DNA from: Valencia hispanica
Lineage: Eukaryota > Chordata > Actinopteri > Cyprinodontiformes > Valenciidae
DNA length: 64,000 nucleotides
Assembly (NCBI GenBank): GCA_963556495.2
Contig: OY747701.1
Coordinates: 35,049,501 to 35,113,500, forward strand
Direction of reading: 5' to 3'
In this document: in pieces, positions 1 through 12,126 of the stretch
Position numbering within the stretch: the first letter of the stretch is position 1
Layout of the letters: every line of letters starts with the position of its first letter
The notes under the pieces: model-generated
What the model was told of the DNA's origin: nothing
What the model saw: only the letters and a program-made list of their open reading frames with translations
Database searches by the model: none
Program-made: the position numbers and the translations under genes

Positions 1-130
1 ATTTATTTAGCTAACCTTTATTTTACAAGGATGTCCCTTGAGATAAAATCTCTTTTTTGAGGTAAACCTGGCCAAGAGGCAAACCATTGTACATTACACA
101 AGCCAATAGTTAAAAGGTACAGATATCATA
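1..130. repeat. Fragment of a dispersed teleost repeat
   Basis: The stretch 'gagataaaatctc' followed by 'acctggccaagaggcaa' resembles a motif I recall from many interspersed fish repeats. No ends or target-site duplications are visible because it runs into the window edge. The family is not assigned. Confidence 0.4.
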
Positions 131-2624
131 AATTTCTCTTAAGTACAAACTAAACATAAACTTTCAAGAATAGAGCCTAAGATTAAGATAAAAATCATTT
201 AAAAGGGGTTTAAGAATAGCAGTTACACAGTTTGCAAGACACTTTTTTAGGAGAAATGTTATTATTTTTATGAAAAAAATTCAATATAAAAGATTACTGA
301 TATGCTCAAAGGAAACAATCTTTGTTGGGATTGCAGCAATCAACACCTTGTTATAATTACAGACCAGCTTTTTGCATGTTTCCAATGGTATTTAAAAAAA
401 TTTTTATCTGGTTATGAGGTCCAAGTCTTTGAAGTAGGATGGTCTCCTTGCCATCACTCTCATCTGTATCTCCCTCCACAGATCCTCTGTCAGGTTCAGG
501 TCAATACTTCCAATCAGACGAAGCATGTTGGTAAAACTAAAAGATTTCTTTAAACTTAAACCTACCAGAGGTATGAATAATTGTGGCCTTAACTGTTATT
601 TACTTAGGTGTTACCTAATAATGTTGACAATGTAGTTAGCTGTTGTGTTATGTGAAAAAAAGAACCTTCACTTAAACCTCATAAAACTGCTAAAATACAA
701 ACATTACACAGACATTTAAAACCAGAAAGTGAAGCAGAGCGATTGATGACTGAAATACACATCCAGTTATCTTTAAATGATCCATACAGCTGTCCAACTT
801 TACAAGTTTTCTCAGAAAAAGTCTTAGATTTAGGTAAAAGCAGTCGCAGCATCTGTTGACAGCCAAACTTGTGAGTGATTAATTGGCTTAAGTCTTGTCA
901 TGTGTTGAGCAGAGGTTCTCCGGGTCTAGAGAGAGAACAGAACCACATCCCTCTTCCATGACCTCTCACCTCTGAGCAGTATTTTTGTGTGGCTGCTGAA
1001 TAGAATTTGGGGGCCCATCAAAGCTTTTCTGGCCCTTTAGGTCAGATTCATTTTAGCTGTTTTGTTTGAAAGCGGAGCGGGGGCTCAGGCCAGTGTGCTG
1101 GACATCTGACCATCTGTAGCCAAAGGGGGTCAGCCAGGTGGTCAGCAGCTAACTTGTAAACCAGGAAGCTCTGTGATTGTAGGAGATCCGAAAGACACAG
1201 TAAATTACTGCTGGTGTTAAATATAACTGTGGCAGTACGTGCTTTTAAAATCAATGTACTTGAAAATAATGCACTTTAGTGGCTATGGAAAATACGTACA
1301 TGGTAATATTTCACTATATTACTTTTCATTGAAATGTAATTCTTTTCTGGATATTTTTCTTAATATTATGTCAATTTTAAATGGAAAACACTTAAACGTA
1401 TTAAATGGTATTTTGAGCCGGCACGTTGCAAAACGAGCTACATCAATAACAGTAGTGAAGCTGAAATGAAGGAAATAGTTGTTTTGTTCCTGTTTGTTAA
1501 AAGACTTGTGTGTTTAAAAAGAAGAAAGCTGTGTGGAGGCTGATTTATCACGTGTTTTATGACTGCTTTGAGCAGCGTTGCTTGAGGAGCACAGAGATCA
1601 AAGAGTCTCATTGTGTTTGGCTTTCAGAGCCACAAAGATGGTTTATTAGCCAAGACCTAAAGGAAATGCATCCCTTGGCCAAATGAGTCGTTGCCCAAAC
1701 AATAGGCAGGTCTGAGAACTATCTCTTGATCCTCGGAGCTGCAGCACAGAGACCACAGGTTTCCAGTCAGGGAAGTTTATGCGGGAACTAGTTTTAAGAG
1801 GCTTCAAAAGTGATGACAAAAACATATCGTACAAAACAACCAGACGTAAATGTAAGTTACACAGTGTTGTAAGGTGAAAATGTAATGTGTTTTACATTAT
1901 TTTATTTAAATAAGACAAAATGTAGATGCCCCTTTTGCATTAAATTTGCTAAATCATTGGAAACATCTAGAAGGGACTGCCACACTTTTCAAATATGAAA
2001 ATGTTAGTGTCCTCACAAAAAAGTTGGAAAGTTTCTTCATTTTTCACAAAGTAATGGAAAATGGTTTTGGGGACCTGTGGAGTGATAACAAGCAGCAAGT
2101 GAGAAATCTCCAGAGATAAAAATACATAAAATATATAGTTATAACCTTCCAGAATAACATGTAAATTTTCTTTAGCTTTAAATGTTTCTCTCTACCTTTG
2201 CCTAACCGAGGGAGGTTTCTCTTGAATCCACTACTCAAAAAAAAGTTTAATGACACTGCAGAGATACAAAATGGTAAAGGGGTGAAATTACCAGCACCCA
2301 TTTCAAATTATAATCAACTGTGCAGAAAATTAGGGAAATTTCCTGAAGATTTGCCCAAAGTCAGCATCAGTGGATCTAGAGACATAAAAAAGTCCCTTTT
2401 CGGTGCTATTCCAACATATCCTTATGGTAAAAAGTATCTTAACGTATAGATTTTATTGGCCCATACAATTAAATTAAACCAAACATTTGAGTTAAGAATA
2501 TTATGCCTGTCTCTTCCCTATAACTTCCAGGGTCATTAATTTCCCACCATAATTCAAATTAATTAATGAAGCTTAATGCCAAGGAGGTTTAGGCTGAGCT
2601 GAGGTGATTGTTCTTCACCTAAAC

Positions 2625-3369
2625 CAGTGTTTCTCAAACTTTTTTTTATCATTCCCCACTTTGGACAAAGGAGCATACACAAGCCCCCCATGCTTTTATC
2701 GCCCCAACTGAATGGTGACCACGCCTGATTTTTAAAGTGTTTTATTTATTTAAATAGCCGAGTTAGTCTACAAGTTTTTAAGGGTATAAATTAGTTGAAA
2801 AAGGGGTTGTGCACTGGTATAAAACCAGCTCAGAAATATATGCTGTCAGTAGTTGCTACATGTAGAACTTCAGCTCACAGTTGGAGAAAATAAAAGTTGT
2901 AGTTTTATCAAATTTACAAAGATTTTAAAAGTACAAAATAAAAAAAATTATAAAATAAATAAAGAGCAAGATACTCATCCCTGTATTTCCTCAGTGGTTG
3001 ACCGTGGGACTCTTACTCTGAAACGTTCCCTGATCTTTTTAGATATTTGTCCATTTTGTAGATGGAATCTCTGATAATGCGGCTACTTCAGCTTGTTTTG
3101 TTCTGCTGCGATATATTCCAATGTCAAACTCCCAGCCCGATGTTCCAGGTCCCGGTTCTGTTTACAATGATGATCACAATTGCTAATTTATTTGAGTCTG
3201 TTTAATTTTGTGAGAGGGGGAGCTGGTTGATTTATTTACAGTGCAGTGAAACATTCACAGCGACAGAATCTAGGGGGAAAAACTATTTAAATCCTGTTGA
3301 TGTCACGCCCCACCTGCAATACCTCTGCGCCCCACTAGTGGGGCTCGCCCCATAGTTTGAGAAACACTG
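2625..3369. mobile_element. Non-autonomous hAT-type element (MITE)
   Basis: The left end reads CAGTGTTTCTCAAAC and the right end GTTTGAGAAACACTG, a 15-bp perfect terminal inverted repeat. The element is flanked by ACCTAAAC (2617-2624) and ACCTAAAG (3370-3377), an 8-bp target duplication with one mismatch, as expected for hAT insertions. It is 745 bp long, AT-rich inside, with no transposase reading frame. It lies in a prtg intron. Confidence 0.8.
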
Positions 3370-6097
3370 ACCTAAAGAGATGAGAGGACATTTGAAAAAT
3401 ATTTACCTGCTGGTTATTTTTCTATTCATGCAGCACCTTGATTTATATCTGACTAATTCCCCTATAAAACACATTGTGGTTGTTTTTAACTTCAGTCATG
3501 TGGCTTTGAAGCATTGTAGGCCACTGTTAGTAGCTTGAGGCCTGAGGCTGATCTTCTACAGCAGGTGATCACTTCAAATTAAATCCGCTTGCTCTGTAAA
3601 TGACATCTCCTATAATCCATTTGGTGTAAAACACAGGGGCCGGGTCTTTTTTCTGCCAACACCATTGATCTCTGCACTTTTAACTGTGGCAGTATTGGAT
3701 TCTGCTGAATCAGCAGCTCCAAGAGGCCGTCCTGAGCTGCAGCCATGTACAGTTATCGCTTCTGACAATCCTGATGATTAAAACCCCTCCATGAAAGGCG
3801 GGAATGTGTTGGAGAGGCTCCAGCTGGGTATAAATGGTGCAGTGATTTGACCCTCTCTCACATGTGTATGCTGCTTGGCCCATGAGATGAAGCTGCATTT
3901 ATTTCCGAGGCCTAAATACCTGTTGGCACCGGACAGGGCTGTGTGTACAACTGTAGATTATTGTCACGCCACGCTGCATCCTGTCTCACTCTGCCTAAAG
4001 GAGCACAGAAATACGTTTGGTGTAAAGAAATAAACACACACACACAAAAACACATGAAAAGCCTTCATTTTAAAAGGCTGTTTCATGCTTAAGCTGCGAG
4101 TATGTCAGTGTGCGTCTAAGAATTGATTAGTGCGAGTTAAGTTCAATAGAGAGGAGGCGGTGGGGAGGATGATAGATGCTGTGGTGTGGGGGTTCATGCG
4201 GGACTTGACATTTACGGCCCCCATTCAGGCCTGGCTTGCTGCGGCCCGGGGGGGCTTTTCACAACAGAACAAAACTTCAGGGGCTAACAGGAATTGAGTT
4301 TCAGCTGTAAAAAAAAAAAAGAAAAGAGAGGGAAAAAGAAATGAGGGAACTGCAAATGTCTCAAAAATGTTATTTAATACCAACACAACAATATATGGTT
4401 GAATGTATTCACTTGAACCAAAATTCTGTTTCCATTTAGGATGTACGTAAAACATTTGAAATTATATTTGCTTTGTGTATTAGTTATGATTATGTCAAAA
4501 TTAAGAAAAAGATTCATGTTTTTATATCAGTGTTTTTAGATAAAGCTATTTTTCTTGGGCTTGTTTGATCAAGTAGTACAAAGTAATGGTGGATTTTATG
4601 GCTGGTAAGGTAGCATCTTGATTGTTTCTCATGTTCACCAAAACATAAGGATGTAACTTTGTATTTATTCACATTGTAATGTTTTGGTTTTACACCAGGA
4701 ACCTGTTGACCGAGTTGTCTCTTATCAGGATGCTGTTACATCCCTTTTTAAGCAGCAGTTTAATTCCAACTCTTTGTGAGATTCCCTGTTTTTCCACTCA
4801 CTTCCTCTTCTGGACCCCCCCCCCCCCCTTTTTTTTTTTCAGAGTGGGATGTGTATCCCCTCCTTTTGCAGGATTTAGCTTGCCCAGATTCCATGTCAAA
4901 GGTCATGGCCCAGATGTCAAAGCTTCCCCCCTCTCAGAGCTCCTCTTGCGCATAATTACGGCAGGCCCATTGTATTTGTAGAGCTGGGAAGAGGTGCGCT
5001 CTAAGTCCCTTCTCCTGTTTAGAGGTGGATGCTAAACTTCTAAAAAAGGTAACTCTGGAAGTAAAAACAGAGTACAAAATCTGAGTTTAGTCTGAAGTGA
5101 TGCTGTTTGAGATCACCTTCCTGCTCAATTTGAACAGTATTTAAAACTCACGAGAACCAGCTATTTCATTCAGAAGCTAATAAATTAATCCACTGCCTTT
5201 TATTGTCTTTGCTACTAACTGCTGCAACGTAGGATTTTTTCCCTCATCTCATATATCACTCCCACCTCCCTGGATTCTTTGGTTTTATCTCAGCCTGACC
5301 TGCTGGCCCTGGTGTGGCTTCAGTGAAACTCCTTGGGGCTGGATGGGGGTGCAAACAGCTCAGCTCCTCCCCTGGCTAAACTTTGCAGCCTCCATGGAAA
5401 CAAGCTCGTCCTCCTGTGGTACTTTCCTTATGCCCTTACAGCAACACATAGATGTATTTGTCTTTTACGAGACACAAAATACTCTATAAATTTGTGTCTA
5501 GCCCTTGAGGTCATGTTTCTTGCTTTATTTTATCTTATATTTTACTAACTTTTTTAACCATCTTAATGATGAAATATATTTATAGTATCCTAATCTTAAA
5601 TTTTGGCTGAGTGTGCAGAGTTTATATTTAAGCCTGGTCATTGTTTGAGGTCCATTGGGTCAGATGGCTATTGTTGAGGAGTGGGTCTTCTTGGTCACTG
5701 AGGTCACAACTGCTGCGGACCGTCTGCAGCGTCCCTCCCTGGGGATTTTGCCTCTCTGTTTGACCCCCAGATTCAGAGTCGAAGTGGTCACTGACCGGCG
5801 GGCCTGAGAAAGGCCTTTGTCATTGGCTATCAAAAGACCGGGGCTGACAGAGTGATGGATAGTGGAGCTCCTCTATTCTGCTGCCCTTTGTGGGGTTAAA
5901 ACTGACCAAAGGCCTCCCATCATCAAGCATCTGCCACGCCGGTCACCTCTCTTTCCCACCACACCAGAAAACCTCTCTGACCCCACACCCACACAGTCGC
6001 TTTTACACTTTTAAGCTGATTTTGAATAAATAACATTGATTGCAGGGCGCTGTCAAACGAAATCAAGACTAAATGTTGGAACTATTTCTCAATTTAG

Positions 6098-9000
6098 ACC
6101 CAAGAAAGAAATATCATGTCAAGCTTCTGGCTTACAATGCTGTTGGAGATGGGTACCAAGCAGATCAGACTATCAGCACGCCTGGATGTGTCTGTAAGTC
6201 CAAATCTAGAAAACCTTCGATTCTCTTGCTTCTCTTTTAAGCTACGTAGAAAAACTAAAATAAATCTCAACGTGCCGGTCTCTGTTAGCTGTCCGAGATC
6301 GCCTGGTGCCGCCGCCACCACCTCCTCACAACGTGCAGGCCCGGACCAACAGTTCCTCAGCCGTGTTTCTGTACTGGGGCAGACCAGCCTTCACCTCCAG
6401 CCATTCAGTGAACTACACCGTCCGCTGCAACCCTGTAGGACTGCAGAACGCCTCGCTGGTCCTCTACCTGCAGACGTAAGAACTGTCATGCAACACACTG
6501 TCATTTGAAGCCTCAGTCATGCTGATTAAACATTATTTGGATTCTTGAACTTTCAGGAATGATTTTCTAAGAGGAAATCCATAGAACCTTCTAAGGATGT
6601 TCTTTTATTTAACCAATTTCAGATCAACTGTTAGCTGTATGATGGAGGTTTTTTCAGTGGTTCAGCTTTTTTCTGACCCTATTTTTTGTAACCCAACAGT
6701 ACTTTGAGCTTTTGATGAACTATTGGGAGAAATTGTGTTACATTTGCAGCATAAATCCTCAACAGAAGCAACCATGTGCTGTTTCTCTTCCAGCATCCTC
6801 TGCACAGCTCCACATCCCCATCTTCTGGACATTTTAAGCAGGCTGGTCCAGCTCCTATGAACTGAATAAAATCAGCGGTGGCCTCATTTTGCATTTTGCC
6901 AAAAATCATTAATCCAAATAATAAAACTTTTCTCTTACTTTTAGCTCAAAACCAATCTTTACTGAGCTGGTTTGATGTTTGTTTTTGTTTTTTTCTGACC
7001 CGTCATGTCTTCTCTCTGCAGAGGTGAACAGAGTCTTCTTGTGCGGGATCTGGAGACGAACACAAAGTATGAATTTGCTGTACGCCTTCATATCGACCTG
7101 CTCTCCAGCCCCTGGAGCCCTGTGGTGTATCAGAGCACTTTCCCTGAAGGTAAGCTTGAAACGTAACTATTATTCGAGGCTAAAATTCCTCACCTTGCTT
7201 TCTTGGCTAGTTGTACTAGTACACGTTTTGAGCTTGTTCTTTCCTCCATTATCTCTCAGCTCCCACATTACCTCCTTCCAACATCAAGGTGACTCTGATT
7301 GAAGAGGACACAGCGCTCGTTTCATGGAAACCCCCAGATGAACCAAATGTAGCAGTGACACATTACACAATACTGTATGCCTCACGAAAGGCCTGGATTG
7401 CTGGTAAATGGCAAGTGCTGCATAGAGAAGGTAAGGAGGACAATAAAATAAGATGTTTGAATATGATGTACATTTCCTTGCAAAACCCTTAAACTGTTCA
7501 CATTTTATCACGTTACAAACACAAAACTCAATGTATTTAATTGGGTATTTACGTGACTGGACAATATAAAATAACACATAATTGTGACATTTGGAGAAAA
7601 GCTTTGCATATCTATAGATTGAAACTTTTGTCCATGTTCTTTGCAAAATAGCTCAAATGCAGTCAGACTGGATCAAGCATGTCTGTAAACAACAACTTTC
7701 AAGTTCTACCACTGGTTATAAATTGAATTGAGGTCTGGACTTTGACTAGATCACTGTACCGCTTGCATGTGCTTTAATCTAAACCACACCATTTCAGCTC
7801 TGGCTGCATGTTCAGGGTCGTTGTCCTGCTGGAAGATAAATACAGACCACATTCAAGAAAAATGAATGAATATATTTGTAAGACACTGCAATTATATACA
7901 GTAAATCGAATACTTAATTCTGTCTCTATTTTTACCTCAGAAATATCTTAAACTGTCAGAGCTCCCCGTTTTCTCTTAACATTAAAAAAACTAGCCTATT
8001 TGTCATTAGAAAGAAAGGCTTTGACTTGCATAGTTGCTAATTTTAAACTAAATTGGTCCTTAATATTTTGACTACAATTTACACGGTAACTGATTTTGTC
8101 ATCAGAGGGATTAAGATTCCTTTCAGAATATACAAAACATAAAGTGATACATTATTGCGGCATCAGCAGAGAGATAAATTGAACAATGTATCACAGTTTA
8201 GTCATATAAATCTGCTGTCTGGTGTGTGATGCAGCAGAGGTGTCTTTAAGGGTAGATGACCCCAGGAAACACACAAGAGGAACACATAACAACCCCCTCT
8301 GCCACTGGCCAAGAGGTCAAAAGTAAAGCTGTGCACAAAGCCCGCTTCATCCCAGCCCCCATCTTGGCCCGGACTGAGTGTCCAACCCTCTAAAGTCCCT
8401 GCAGGGACCCTGGTGGTGAGCAAGCAGGGTGGTAACAGTTTAGGGAATGTGGACAGCTCTGATCCCCCTGACCTCCAGCTTTTCCCCTCAGATGATCTTT
8501 TGCTTCTTCACAACTCTACGTAGACATTAAAGTTATAGTTACATTTTCTTTAAATGTACTTGTTTACTTTTTGCTTATTCTTAAAATAGTTTATTTAATG
8601 TTGATTTGTTATCTATAAAACACAAGAATGAGTTAGATTTTTTGTCAGGTCTGTTTAGTTTAATTTGTTGTTTTACTTTAGTTTGTTTGCTGAGGCTAGC
8701 TAAAGAAGAAATCCAAAACTTAATCTTAAATTTAGATTTAGTACATGTTCTAAGCCTAGGCTCAGAAAAGTCCTTCTTATACACCCGTATGTTACGTCTA
8801 ACCACAGGGAGCATCACCATGGCGCTGCTGGAGAACCTGAGTCCTGGCCAGGTTTACTTGGTGAAAGTTTCTGCATCCAATAAAATGGGTGATGGACCAT
8901 TTTCCAACGTGGTGGAGCTGACAGTAAGAGCAGACCTCTCCACCGGTCACGATGCTGGACTTTCCAGTGGCTCCACACACTCCACAGGTCAGTTAAATCC

Positions 9001-12000
9001 ACAGAGCAGATTCACACTGTGCCCAATGTTAGCGTAGTGTCGTTGTTTGTTTTGTTAAAAAAAGACTGGGTTGTCACATGGTGTTGCTTCATGTTGTGAT
9101 CCATCGCAGGTTTTTCTGATGGCTTCTATCACCTGGACCAAAGGTCAATGACAGGTATCAGTGTGGGAGTCTGCATCGCTCTCACCTGCATCATCATCTG
9201 TGCTTTCATCATTGTCTGCAGAGGCAAAAACAGGTACTTAGTGTCTCTAAATGCTGTGATATACACTCGTTTATTTTCTCTGCTTTTCTAGCTTCTTCAA
9301 GTGTCATGCTTTATGTTTATTTTCCTGCAGGAAGCTATCAGCCGTGAAAACTTACAGAGAAGGGGAAAGCTCATCTGCTGCAGCTGCAATACATGTTGGA
9401 CCTGAGGGAGAAGTGGAGAACCCTGAGGTGACCGTGCCGATGATGAGTCGAGGTCATTTCATCGATGCAAAGGTAAATTAGTCAGCTGAAAGATTTCAGA
9501 TGTCCAATCAGAAGTTGTTTGTGAAAAGTCAGGATTCTTTTCTATTATCAGGGCTTATGTAACATCTTCATTTTAGATTAAAAAGTGTTTTTTTTTTTTA
9601 TTGAAGGGTGGAACCAGTCTTATCATAAATTCTAATGGCCCTGTTCAGCCTTGCACTGACATAAAGAAGAATAAATGGTCTTTCCTTAAAAGTGCAGTCA
9701 AACAGGACAGGAACATTGTTCAGGTAGGTTTAACAAGGAGACGTTCATCTCATTAAATTGTCATCAACAATTAGTGATTTGGAAGAAAGACAAATCTTCT
9801 TTTTATTCATAAAGTTAAAGTGGAACCTCTAAATACAAACACATCTCACTACAACCAATACAACCCGACGACCAATATTTATCCAGGTACAAATGTGCAG
9901 GATAGCTGTGGTCTTCCTCCTGGTCTCCTGTCAGTGGGAGATGCCCAGAACACCTCATCAGGGAGGCGTCCAGGAGGCATCCTGACCAGATGCCCGCGCC
10001 ACCTCAACTTACTCCTCTCGATGTGTAGGAGCAGCGGCCCTACTGAGCCCCTCCCGGATGACTGAGCTTCTCACCCTATATCTAAGGGAGAGCCCAGACA
10101 CACTGCGGAGGAAACTCATTTCAGCCGCTTGTATCCGTGATCTCGTTCTTTCGGTCACCACCCAGAGCTCGTGACCATAGATGAGGGTAGGAACGTAGAT
10201 CGACCGGTAAATCGAGAGCTTCGCCTTTCGGCTCAGTTCTCTCTTCACCACGACAGATTGGTACAGCACCTGCATAAATGCAGATGCTGTACCAATCCGG
10301 CAATCTATCTCCCGCTGTATTTTTCCTCATTTGTGAACAAGACTCCCAGATACTTAAACTCCTCCACTTGGGGAAGGACCTTTTCTCATCTCGGCTGTGA
10401 ACCGCTCCAGCAAAAGCACAAAAAGCAGAGACCCGATCCTGAGGCCACCGAAACGGATCCTGTCATCACCTTGGCTGCGCCTAGAAATCCTGTCCATAAA
10501 AGTTATGAACAGAATCGGTGACAAAGGGCAACCTTTGCGAGTCCAACTTTCATCGGAAACAAGCCCAACTTACTGTCGGCAATGCGAACAAAACTCTGAC
10601 ACCGGTCGTACAGGGATCTAACAGCCCGTATCAAGGGGCCCGGTACCCCATACTCCCGGAGCACCCCCCACAGCACTCCCCGAGGGACACGGTCAGATGC
10701 CTTCTCCAAGTCCACAAAACACATGTAGACCAGTTGGGCGAACTCCCACGCACCCTCCAGGACCCTGCTGAGGGTGTAGAGCTGGTCCAGTGTTCCACGG
10801 CCAGGACAAAAACTGCATTCTTCCTCCTGGATCCGAAGTTCGACTATCCGTTGGACCCTCCTCTCCAGAATAGACCTTACCAGGGAGGCTCAGAAGTGTG
10901 ATCCCCCGGTAGCTGGACAACACTCAGTGGTCCCCTTTTTTAAATAGGGGGACCACCACTCCCAGCTGCCAATCCAAGGGAACTGCCCCCGATGTCCACA
11001 CAATATTGCAGAGCCACGTTAACCAACACAGCCCCACAACATCTAGAACCTTAAGGAACTCCGGGTGAATCTCATCCACCCCAGGAGCCTTGCCACCGAG
11101 CAGCTTTTTAACCACCTTGATGACATCAACACCAGAGATCGGAGAGTCCGGCATGCAGCAAAAGTCCTGGGGTTGGGAATTGAACCCCAGACAGCTGCCC
11201 CCGAAGACTATTGGTCTTTGTGTATGGGTAGCTGCTCTATCGCTAGTCCACATGCTGCCCCGGCTTTCTCATACCAGTCTGCTCCAAGTGTCGCTGCTAC
11301 ATGGCTCTTGTGTCTACCATGTTGGGTTTCCCCTGCATTTGCTGTGGAAGCTATGACAAACCTGCACCCCTGAGTTTTCTTTAAAATATTTTAGATATTT
11401 TCTACGAAAACATGCGCTAATAGGCACATAGTTATGCCCTGCAGAAAAAAACCTGTTAATAGATGAATCCGCAAATAAGTGGGGGTCCACTGTATTTACA
11501 ATTTCTCAAGATTTAAGTTGACTTTTTCAAACAACTTAGGTTTTGTATTCAGAGGTCCTACGATGCTCCCTACACTGAGTCTAAAGTTTAAAAGTAAAGT
11601 TTAATAACCAAAGATAACTTTATAAGAAGGGTTTGTTAGACATTCACAACAGTTTGGTTAAAGCTCCAAGTCAGGATTATTTACAATGAAAGGGGAACTT
11701 TGGCTCTGTCATCATGTTAGAAAAACTTTTCCTGTTTTGCAGAACGAGAGAAATGGCACACTTTCTTACCTGCCGGGTGCCACCGTGTTGACCTACGAAG
11801 AGGAGCTTTCCCCAAACCAACCCACCACCCTGCAGCACCTGCTTGGACATCCCGGTGACGCAGAGGGTTCCTCCAACAGCGAGGGCAGCCACGAAACCGG
11901 CGACTCAGGGCGCTTCTCTCATGACGAGACTGAGCTGACCAACTCGGGTCCCAACAGTCGCCCGCCATCCCTGACGGAGGAGGACGGTGGAGGCTTTGAC

Positions 12001-12126
12001 TGTGTCGGTCCTGCTGGGGAGCTATTGGAGAGGAACCCCGCTGACCTCAAGTTGAAGGAGTCTGTCGATGCCGGCTGCAGTCATCAGGAGGCCCAGAGAA
12101 GTTCTCAGGGTGAACTTAGTGTGTAG
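6098..12126 (+). CDS. prtg: Protogenin (3' ten exons; gene starts upstream of window)
   Basis: Protogenin is a single-pass cell-surface receptor of the DCC/neogenin immunoglobulin superfamily, acting in axial elongation and neural development. Coding exons are 6098-6193, 6289-6475, 7022-7149, 7260-7430, 8808-8987, 9110-9233, 9331-9472, 9607-9723 and 11743-12126. All junctions are GT/AG and phases agree throughout. They encode the end of one fibronectin III domain ([20 protein letters not shown]), two further FN3 domains (6289-7149; 7260 to about 8940, with [12 protein letters not shown]), a spacer, one membrane helix (exon 9110-9233, [19 protein letters not shown]) and a cytoplasmic tail. The tail keeps the family motif [17 protein letters not shown] near the C-terminus. 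The four N-terminal Ig domains and first FN3 domains must lie upstream. Nine exons are listed; the intron before the last exon holds nested LINE and SINE sequence. Assignment rests on close agreement with remembered human PRTG, including VPPPPPPH and [17 protein letters not shown]. Confidence 0.93.
7475..7835. mobile_element. Tc1-like transposon relic
   Basis: The phrases 'gttcacattttatcacgttacaa' (close to the standard Tc1 terminal repeat of fish), 'gaggtctggactttgactagatcact' split across 7730-7756 and 'gtcgttgtcctgctggaaga' (7818-7837) mark a decayed Tc1/mariner copy. It lies in the prtg intron between the exons at 7260-7430 and 8808-8987. No intact reading frame or clear right end is visible. 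Confidence 0.65.
9906..11150 (-). pseudogene. 5'-truncated, broken LINE (L2/CR1-type) reverse transcriptase
   Basis: On the minus strand, fragments in several frames give reverse-transcriptase motifs in the right order. These are [16 protein letters not shown] (about 11060-11110), [20 protein letters not shown] (about 10660-10720) and the C-terminal [20 protein letters not shown] and [16 protein letters not shown] (about 10120-10190). Stops and frameshifts separate them, so the copy is dead. It sits antisense in the last prtg intron. The clade (L2, CR1 or Rex1-like) is a judgement from the motif wording, not from an alignment. Confidence 0.75.
11145..11262 (-). repeat. tRNA-derived SINE-like segment
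   Basis: Read on the minus strand it has an A-box-like TAGCGATAGAGC followed about 50 bases later by a B-box GGTTCAATTCC, the internal RNA polymerase III promoter of a tRNA-derived SINE. It abuts the 5' truncation point of the LINE. No flanking duplication was identified. Confidence 0.45.

Larger units (their letters stand above)
1..6097 (+). other. prtg: Intron of prtg, continuing from upstream of the window
   Basis: No exon of protogenin or any other gene was recognised before the acceptor at 6097. The following exon begins in phase 1, so at least one coding exon lies upstream of the window. The stretch holds a dispersed repeat at the left edge, one hAT-type MITE (2625-3369) and short homopolymer runs such as the C/T tract near 4816-4840. 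The rest is AT-rich sequence with no recognisable content. Confidence 0.6.
9819..11562. mobile_element. Nested repeats in last prtg intron between inverted ends
   Basis: An inverted repeat of roughly 20 bp (GTGGAACCTCTAAATACAAA at about 9820 and its imperfect complement at about 11537-11562) encloses a LINE fragment and a SINE. Sequence near 11465-11500 (ATCCGCAAATAAGTGGGGGT) resembles pogo/Tigger-type terminal repeats. The simplest reading is a DNA transposon interrupted by retroelements, but boundaries are uncertain. Confidence 0.4.

Noticed and set aside
302..553. 83-codon frame with an acceptor-like CTCCACAG and a possible donor
   Set aside because: The peptide does not resemble protogenin or another protein, and the frame extends through intron sequence; not supported as an exon.
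11090..11373. Frames of 88-102 codons on the + strand
   Set aside because: Antisense to the LINE and SINE relics.
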